Part shown: one piece after another, positions 30,658 through 35,987 of the stretch | Position numbering within the stretch: position 1 is the stretch's first letter | Layout: the number at the start of each line of letters is the position of its first letter | Origin: a virus | IMG/VR virus record: IMGVR_UViG_3300035689_000045 | Location: 1-35,987 of that record | Direction: 5' to 3' (one strand) | Length of the DNA stretch: 35,987 bases | The notes under the pieces: model-generated | The model's database searches: none | What the model was told of the DNA's origin: nothing | Seen by the model: the letters and a program-made list of their open reading frames with translations, nothing else | Position numbers and translations under genes: made by a program

Positions 30658-31638
30658 ATGTCCTCATTGACCCTTGGCCTCTGCGTAGAGCGATTACCGA
30701 ACTCGGTTGTTCCCGTCCCTGATCCCCCCGATCTGGCGGGATTTGACGCGCAAGCCGAACTCCGAAACAATATCAATCGGGTTTTGGAGAGGCTATACAG
30801 CGAGGGCAAATGGGCTGGCCTCATTCAACAGGCCACGATTACAGCCTACGAGGACGCCAACGACAACAAGTTCATTACCCTCCCCCGCCATCTAGAGACC
30901 TGTATCCGAGGGGGCAAGGCGGGCTACAAGACCACCGCAGTTCAGAGCGAGTGGTACCAGTATTTGCCCCAAGGACGCGGCATCCGTAAATCAGACCAAG
31001 CCTACAGTGGGCCGTTGCAGGATATCGGGGAGGGCTACGTTACATTCAGGGACATTGAGACCGCCTCAACCCTGACCCTGAGTAGCAGTGAAACAGAGTG
31101 TGCTGGAAGCTACATCTGGATTCGCGGAAAGGACAACAATGGAGATAAGATCTTTTCTACAGTGGATGGTGAACGAGTGGAGGGCATTCGTCTTGACCTT
31201 GGAAACGGAACCCAAACCACCAGTCAGACATTCAAGGAAATCTATAGTGTCGAGAAAACCCCTACCACGGGCACCATCACGCTATCGGCAACCACGGGTT
31301 CGGTTACTCTGGCCAAATACGAGGCTGGGGAGCGGGCAATAAGCTATCGGCGTTACATCGTGGATCGTAATTGGGACGCTGTTCAAGGCATCTTCAAACG
31401 CCGCCATTGCTGGGCTATCTCCGACAACGACCCCCTCTATCCCGACTCTCTGGAAGCCATCAAGCTTGGTCTCATGGCTCTGAACGCCGAAGAGAAGGCC
31501 GATGTCGAACGCGGCCAATACTACATGGATCGTGCGATTCTCCTTCTCAACGCCGAACTAAAAGAATATAACGCGGGCCAAGAAGGGGTTATGCAAGTTG
31601 CACCTTGGCTGACCCGACAAATGATTAACATGCGATAA
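30658..31638 (+). CDS. Head-tail or tail structural protein candidate
   Basis: This 326-residue protein starts MSSLTLGLCVERLPNSVVPV. Residues about 35-65 are helical (RNNINRVLERLYSEGKWAGL), followed by PRHLETCIRGGKAGYKTTAV, a central beta domain (about 120-250) and a helical end (SLEAIKLGLMALNAEEKADV, RGQYYMDRAILLLNAELKEY). A split helical domain interrupted by beta strands, with LEAIKL(G/A)LMAL-x-A-x2-ADVERGQ(Y)YM-x-RAI-like helices, resembles tail tubular or stopper proteins of short-tailed phages. An in-frame TTG at 30619 coincides with the promoter and is unlikely to be the start. It leads the virion-interior block. Confidence 0.65.
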   Translation: MSSLTLGLCVERLPNSVVPVPDPPDLAGFDAQAELRNNINRVLERLYSEGKWAGLIQQATITAYEDANDNKFITLPRHLETCIRGGKAGYKTTAVQSEWYQYLPQGRGIRKSDQAYSGPLQDIGEGYVTFRDIETASTLTLSSSETECAGSYIWIRGKDNNGDKIFSTVDGERVEGIRLDLGNGTQTTSQTFKEIYSVEKTPTTGTITLSATTGSVTLAKYEAGERAISYRRYIVDRNWDAVQGIFKRRHCWAISDNDPLYPDSLEAIKLGLMALNAEEKADVERGQYYMDRAILLLNAELKEYNAGQEGVMQVAPWLTRQMINMR

Positions 31639-31639
31639 T

Positions 31640-32662
31640 ATGACACAAGAAGAAAAAGACAGGATTTCAAACCAGCGAGGAATGGTTATGCCCAACCAAT
31701 TCGGTTGGGGCTTGGGAATGCAGGGCGTTTCTGCTTTTCCTTCTAATTTTTCAAATATCGGACCATCAGAACAGAAGGCGGGTTCAACTAGGTTTACCAG
31801 CAAGGTGCCCGCAACAATCGGAGTTGGTGGTATAAATTCCGCATATCCATCTTCGCTTGGACTTTCTGGTGGCGCTTTTGGATCAAGGGAGATGGGATCA
31901 AGAGACTTTGGATCTTTAGGACTGCCGCAGGCACAAGCCTTCGGTTTCGGTCAGCCAGCTTCTTTTACGGGAGGGGGAGGGTTTCGTGGTGAGGGTTATA
32001 GCTTCCGTCAGCCGCTTAATAGCATGGCATTAGCTCCACAAACCTCAATTCCGATTGAGGGTGGGGCTCTATCGGTGGGAATTAATCGAGCCCAGACGGC
32101 GGGGCAAATGGGAAGAACCGCCATCCAGACTCCGCGTGGAACAATTTTTGCCACCGATCAACAGCAAGCCAATATGGCCGCGCCCCGCTCCATAGATCAG
32201 CAAAGCTCTAGATCCCCGCAACAGCAACAGGCATTGTTGGCGCAAATTAGATCACAAGGCCTGCAAATGGCCCAAAATAAAATCGCGCAACAGGAAGAAT
32301 TTTTTAAACAAAAAAGAGCAGAAAGAGCAGCGTTGGCTGGGGCCACTCAAGAAGCTTATAAATCAGGAATGAGTCCGCAATCAATCAGACAGGCCAGAAA
32401 CGAATATACATCTCAACAGCCCTCATCTATTGCTGGCATCCAAAAACAATTTCAATCAATGGTTCCACAGTTTGGAACTCCTATGGCGCAAAGAGGCAGT
32501 GTTGCTGGAATTAGAAGTTCTTTTAATATTCCAACCGGAGGCCCCCAGCCATATCAGGCATCTGGCTTTAATACAGGAATGAATTTTAATGCTTTAACTC
32601 CAATTCTTGATAATAACCGCATCGGAAATCCAATGAGTTTTAATTTTGGTTATGGTGTTTGA
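31640..32662 (+). CDS. Gln/Gly-rich virion-interior candidate
   Basis: This 340-residue protein has a Gly/Phe/Ser-rich first half (QFGWGLGMQGVSAF, GLSGGAFGSREMGSRDFGSL, QAFGFGQPASFTGGGGF) and a Gln-rich helical middle (about 190-235, RSPQQQQALLAQIRSQGLQM). The end is low-complexity (FNTGMNFNALTPIL, IGNPMSFNFGYGV). It lacks enzyme motifs. Proteins of this kind that follow tail-tubular genes are often internal virion or ejection proteins; that role is inferred by position. It starts one base after the previous stop. Confidence 0.6.
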   Translation: MTQEEKDRISNQRGMVMPNQFGWGLGMQGVSAFPSNFSNIGPSEQKAGSTRFTSKVPATIGVGGINSAYPSSLGLSGGAFGSREMGSRDFGSLGLPQAQAFGFGQPASFTGGGGFRGEGYSFRQPLNSMALAPQTSIPIEGGALSVGINRAQTAGQMGRTAIQTPRGTIFATDQQQANMAAPRSIDQQSSRSPQQQQALLAQIRSQGLQMAQNKIAQQEEFFKQKRAERAALAGATQEAYKSGMSPQSIRQARNEYTSQQPSSIAGIQKQFQSMVPQFGTPMAQRGSVAGIRSSFNIPTGGPQPYQASGFNTGMNFNALTPILDNNRIGNPMSFNFGYGV

Positions 32663-32665
32663 TTT

Positions 32666-33808
32666 ATGGCTGAACCACTGACATCATCTGACGTTTGGCG
32701 CATAGAACGCGGATGGGGGGCGTCTCCATTGTCCTCGACAGAAGAGCGCAAACGATTTGCCGCAGCGGGAGAATCGCCTCTTTCTGGTGAAAATATTACC
32801 AGACTTGCCGAAGGTCGCGGCATTTCACCGATGGCTAGTAGATCAGAAAAAGATGCTTGGGTTGCTTCTGAAGTTATGGCTGGTCAGCGCGACCCGATGG
32901 ATCTCCCCAAAGAATACGGAGGACTGGGTGATCGCCCAGAAGCCACTACTCGTCGAGGTCTTCGCATGCAGCAGGAGTGGGACGCGCAATACAAAATGCT
33001 TATTGATCAGCAAGAAGCCGCCAGACAAGCCGCCAAAGAACAAAGAGAAATAGAAGACTCGCTCCGAGACAGGCAACTACAAGAAGAAGATTTAGAGTTA
33101 AAGCGCGAAACACGCAGAACAGCACAGGATATAAAACATAGAACCAATCAGCATGTTTCGGGATTTTTGGCTGGTCTAAATGGCGGCGGGGTTGATTCAG
33201 CGGGAAATACAATTCCGCCACTTGATCCAGAGTCGCCAGAATATCTTCAACGCAGATCACAACTTATTCGCGACTTCCCTCTAGCAACAAAAAATGAAGA
33301 AGTAAGTCCGATCATTGCCACGATGGACGATATTTACAATACAAGGGTGGCGGCAGAAAAAGATCGCACCATCTCAATGGAAGAAGAGGGGGAAGAGCAG
33401 GCGCAAATAAATGCAGATATTGTAAAATACAATCTAACTCCAGAACAACAGGCCAGAATGCTTGTTCCTAATCTTCCCGCTGGGGTTGTTAAGTTTGATC
33501 CCAATAAGGCCAAGCCCATCATTGCCGAAGCAGAAAAAGCTATTGAGGGAAGGAAGGAAACTAAAGCTACGGAGAAAGAGTCCGAAACAAGGTTTGATGA
33601 CTACAACAAGGCTCTTGCCACATATGAAGGGATGGCTGGCGATAAAGGGGCCGAACCACAAGATGTAGCCAAGGCCCGCGCCGCCGTTCGTGGTGCCGCT
33701 GCTGTTTTGAAGATTCCCAAGGTGGCCAATGAGGATGACCTTCAGAACTACAATAGCGGAGATAGAGTTCTTGCTCCCGATGGAATAACTGTTATAACTA
33801 TTCCTTAA
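32666..33808 (+). CDS. Coiled-coil virion-interior candidate
   Basis: This 380-residue protein starts with two short related segments (WGASPLSSTEERKRFAAAGE and RGISPMASRSEKDAWVASEV), each with GxSP(L/M)xS and a following charged helix. Residues about 100-155 are a long charged coiled coil (AARQAAKEQREIEDSLRDRQ). More helices follow (about 215-340). The C-terminus is short and beta-like (GDRVLAPDGITVITIP). It is placed between the Gln-rich protein and the NWWDKYK protein, and ejection or internal-core function is plausible. No named family is recognised. The 3' part is GC-richer than the middle. Confidence 0.6.
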   Translation: MAEPLTSSDVWRIERGWGASPLSSTEERKRFAAAGESPLSGENITRLAEGRGISPMASRSEKDAWVASEVMAGQRDPMDLPKEYGGLGDRPEATTRRGLRMQQEWDAQYKMLIDQQEAARQAAKEQREIEDSLRDRQLQEEDLELKRETRRTAQDIKHRTNQHVSGFLAGLNGGGVDSAGNTIPPLDPESPEYLQRRSQLIRDFPLATKNEEVSPIIATMDDIYNTRVAAEKDRTISMEEEGEEQAQINADIVKYNLTPEQQARMLVPNLPAGVVKFDPNKAKPIIAEAEKAIEGRKETKATEKESETRFDDYNKALATYEGMAGDKGAEPQDVAKARAAVRGAAAVLKIPKVANEDDLQNYNSGDRVLAPDGITVITIP

Positions 33809-33810
33809 TC

Positions 33811-35987
33811 ATGGCAAATGGCAACTGGTGGGATAAGTACAAAACTGGTGGTGCTGCCGTTGCTCCAGAAGAAGAGGACGCAGAGCCAGTAGCACAGGAG
33901 GGTAATTGGTGGGACAAATACAAGTCTACACCCGCGCCAGAGCCCGAAGCGACACCGGAGCCCGCACCCGCAGAGGCCGAACCGGAGATGGCCCCGCAAG
34001 CCAATTGGTGGGATAAATATAAAACCAACACCACCGAGCCCCAACAAGATCCCAACAAACAACTTCTTTCCGACTGGGATAAAACAACCAAGGAGTTTAG
34101 TGATGCCCGCAAAGGCTATGAACAGCTTGGGGCAAGGTATCAGGAACTGGGGGCGAAGGAAACGCGCACCCCAGAAGAAGAGCAAGAATTGCAGACCACT
34201 TGGAACAGTCTTCTTAATTCGGGATTCTCCGTGCAGTCAGCACAAAACAAAGTGGCGGAACTTCAGCCCCAGATTGAGAAATTCAACGAAAGACAAAAAC
34301 AGGCCCGTATCGATTACATCGAAGATCGCCGTGGTAGCGGGGTGTTTGGGGATCAAGCGGCAGAAGCTTTGTATGATATCGATGCTCGCGCCGAACAAGA
34401 ATACGTTCAAGCCCAAACTATTGAAGATACCGATAAGCGCAAGGAGGCAATGGCAGCTATTCAAGCTAAGTATCAGGCGGAAGAGAAAGATCTGACCAAT
34501 CAATATGTGGGGCGCTTTAAGGAAAACGAAACCAAAATTAACAATGCGGCAGAAGTTATTAGTCAGGCATTCGCCAAGGGGCAGACAGTAGATCAATTCC
34601 TTTTGGAAACTGGAGCGGATGCCGAGGAATTTAATGAGTTGCGGGATTCCCTTCTTAATCAAGACGATCCCGAAAAAGGACGCCTATTCCGCGAAGCCCG
34701 CGCCATGGTGGATTTGGCTGAAGGAACGAATAAGGTCGGAATCGTCAACAACGAGATCCGCATCTCCCCCCTCCATGTGTGGGACGCCGAAGGAATCAAG
34801 GCCGAGATCGAAGCACTTGACATTTCTGACTCCAAGAAGCGCACGGCCATCAATGGAATCCCGCAACTACAAAAAGAAGCGGCAAAGATTGAATACCCAT
34901 TTTTGAAAGAAAACGTCAGCGAATTTAACAGCTTTGTAAAAAACAATAATCTTGAAGATGTATCGCCAGAACGCCAGATTGCCGAGTGGAAGGGGCGCAA
35001 CGATGGATGGTTGAGCAACATTCCCAAAGCTGGCGTTCAAACTGGTATTGGACTCAGGCAACAGGCCCTTGGGTTTCTTGGTGCTGGTCAAACGATTGTT
35101 GGGGCAACAGCTTCCATTTTGGGAGCGCAAAAGTTTGCCGATCCCTTCTTGGATGCAGCCAGCAAAACCAGTGACGAGATTGATAGGCTTGAGCGCATTT
35201 CTCAAGAAATTGGCGGGCCAACCCTTGTTAAGGATCTTGCGAGTGGCGCACTTCAAGTTGGGGTGCAAGTAGGTTTTGGTGGTGCGGTTGGTTTTGGGGC
35301 CAAGAGGGCAGGATTTAAGCCCAAGACTGTTAGCAATATCGGCTTTGGGTCTTCTGTCGGCGCGGTCATGGCCCAGTCTTATGGCGGCGTTCTCTCTTCG
35401 GCCATCCAGACTTTGGAAAAAGAAAAGATCGATGGGGGCATGGAGCCTACTCAAGCGAGGGCAGAAGCAATCAAAGAGGCCCAACTTCCCGCCGCGCTCT
35501 CTGCACTAATTGAGGGAACTGTTACGATTCTTGGTGGCAAAAGAGGCTCCGAGTCTCCATTTAGAGAGGGGCCAGACGCCATCAAGGCCAAGCTAAACAC
35601 CCCAGCATACAAGGCTCAACTAGACAGGTTTATGCCAAATGTTATAGGGGGAGGCACCGTGGAGGGTGTTGAAGAACTGGTGGCGCAGCTTGGTCAGGGA
35701 TTCGTCGAACAGGCAACCTTTAACCCGAACTTAACAACATCTGAAATTGTCAACAATGGCTTCAAGGCTTTGATTATTGGCGGCATGTTGGGTAGCGGGG
35801 TTGAAGGACTTAAATACGGCTTTGACTACATGAAGGCTCCCAAGGCCATGGCAAGGCGTGAAGCATCTATGGAATCCATCCGCCAGTCCATTGCCGATGC
35901 AGAGCAGGATATTTCTAACATCAGCGCAAGCTCTCCTATTGGTGGAGAGTTCCAACGCGAATATGACGCCACATTGCCCAGTGATGA
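33811..35987 (+). CDS. Large virion-interior protein with NWWDKYK repeats (partial, open at right edge)
   Basis: An uninterrupted frame of at least 725 codons starts at ATG 33811 and leaves the window. The N-terminus holds three exact NWWDKYK motifs (residues 5-11, 32-38, 65-71) joined by acidic Pro/Ala linkers. Residues about 85-300 are helical and charged. From about residue 400 there are Gly/Ala-rich hydrophobic segments (GLRQQALGFLGAGQTIVGAT, VGVQVGFGGAVGFGA, FGSSVGAVMAQSYGGVLSSA, ALIIGGMLGSGVEG), as in very large phage internal or ejection proteins that enter membranes. The W-W-(D/E/N)-KY tag at N-termini is known in many such phage proteins, but three copies in one protein are unusual. 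Membrane insertion during DNA entry is inferred. Confidence 0.75.
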   Translation, partial: MANGNWWDKYKTGGAAVAPEEEDAEPVAQEGNWWDKYKSTPAPEPEATPEPAPAEAEPEMAPQANWWDKYKTNTTEPQQDPNKQLLSDWDKTTKEFSDARKGYEQLGARYQELGAKETRTPEEEQELQTTWNSLLNSGFSVQSAQNKVAELQPQIEKFNERQKQARIDYIEDRRGSGVFGDQAAEALYDIDARAEQEYVQAQTIEDTDKRKEAMAAIQAKYQAEEKDLTNQYVGRFKENETKINNAAEVISQAFAKGQTVDQFLLETGADAEEFNELRDSLLNQDDPEKGRLFREARAMVDLAEGTNKVGIVNNEIRISPLHVWDAEGIKAEIEALDISDSKKRTAINGIPQLQKEAAKIEYPFLKENVSEFNSFVKNNNLEDVSPERQIAEWKGRNDGWLSNIPKAGVQTGIGLRQQALGFLGAGQTIVGATASILGAQKFADPFLDAASKTSDEIDRLERISQEIGGPTLVKDLASGALQVGVQVGFGGAVGFGAKRAGFKPKTVSNIGFGSSVGAVMAQSYGGVLSSAIQTLEKEKIDGGMEPTQARAEAIKEAQLPAALSALIEGTVTILGGKRGSESPFREGPDAIKAKLNTPAYKAQLDRFMPNVIGGGTVEGVEELVAQLGQGFVEQATFNPNLTTSEIVNNGFKALIIGGMLGSGVEGLKYGFDYMKAPKAMARREASMESIRQSIADAEQDISNISASSPIGGEFQREYDATLPSD
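33823..34023 (+). repeat. Three NWWDKYK-coding repeats
   Basis: The repeats lie at 33823-33843, 33904-33924 and 34003-34023. The peptide is identical in all three but the codons differ (for example GATAAGTAC, GACAAATAC and GATAAATAT), so protein-level selection rather than recent DNA copying keeps them alike. Confidence 0.85.

Overview
This 36-kb window is the structural half of a tailed-phage genome, or of a prophage or environmental phage contig; no bacterial housekeeping gene is visible. It carries a large terminase, a P22-size portal, a coiled-coil scaffold candidate, a major capsid candidate, a lysis cassette with a CHAP-like endolysin, many fibre genes and a run of virion-interior candidates. 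The portal type and the absence of a recognisable tail sheath, tail tube or tape measure suggest a short-tailed (podovirus-like) particle, but part of the genome lies outside the window. The host cannot be named. Ribosome binding sites are mixed: some genes have clear AGGAG-type sites, and many start in a bare CTATG or CTAATG context. Signal peptides ending in GFGQ or VYGQ would fit a Gram-negative host such as Verrucomicrobiota or Bacteroidota. That is inference only.

Layout. 1-366 (-): partial HTH gene, possibly the small terminase, divergent from terL. 395-2236: terL. 2258-10358: an 8.1-kb fibre/adhesin block of nine genes lying unusually between terL and portal. It has two paralogous BppU-N-like genes, a collagen-like fibre, a jelly-roll-like protein and two TNLGLG-repeat proteins that begin with apparent signal peptides. 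10401-16147: portal, small protein, scaffold candidate, major capsid candidate with a 209-nt leader, hairpin, acidic protein. 16167-18695: helical-repeat protein and lysis cassette (membrane/coiled-coil protein, LLH-holin-like protein, two-TM protein with a peptidoglycan-binding-like tail, small protein, endolysin). 18692-20364: zinc ribbon, small proteins, calcineurin-like phosphoesterase, HTH protein. 20358-21817: sugar 3,5-epimerase-like cupin and a GT-A-like glycosyltransferase.

21822-26961 (-): an AT-rich three-gene operon of large repeat-rich proteins, convergent with the glycosyltransferase gene with only 4 bp between. Its divergent control region (26962-27192) holds a minus-strand promoter, a strong plus-strand intrinsic terminator and a plus-strand promoter. 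27193-29322: OB-like candidate, SWIM zinc finger, DUF6496-like protein, a structured non-coding stretch and a PD-(D/E)XK nuclease with a cysteine cluster, which together look like a DNA-handling module. 29315-30019: DUF3431-like protein, perhaps a third glycan gene. 30016-30609: small basic proteins. 30658-35987: head-tail/tail structural candidate and large virion-interior candidates. The last of these runs off the right edge and starts with three NWWDKYK repeats.

The most unusual features are the host-style signal peptides on fibre-like proteins, the GC-rich DNA islands repeated through those genes, the repeat-rich minus-strand operon that can be transcribed on both strands, and the set of surface-sugar genes in a virion gene cluster.
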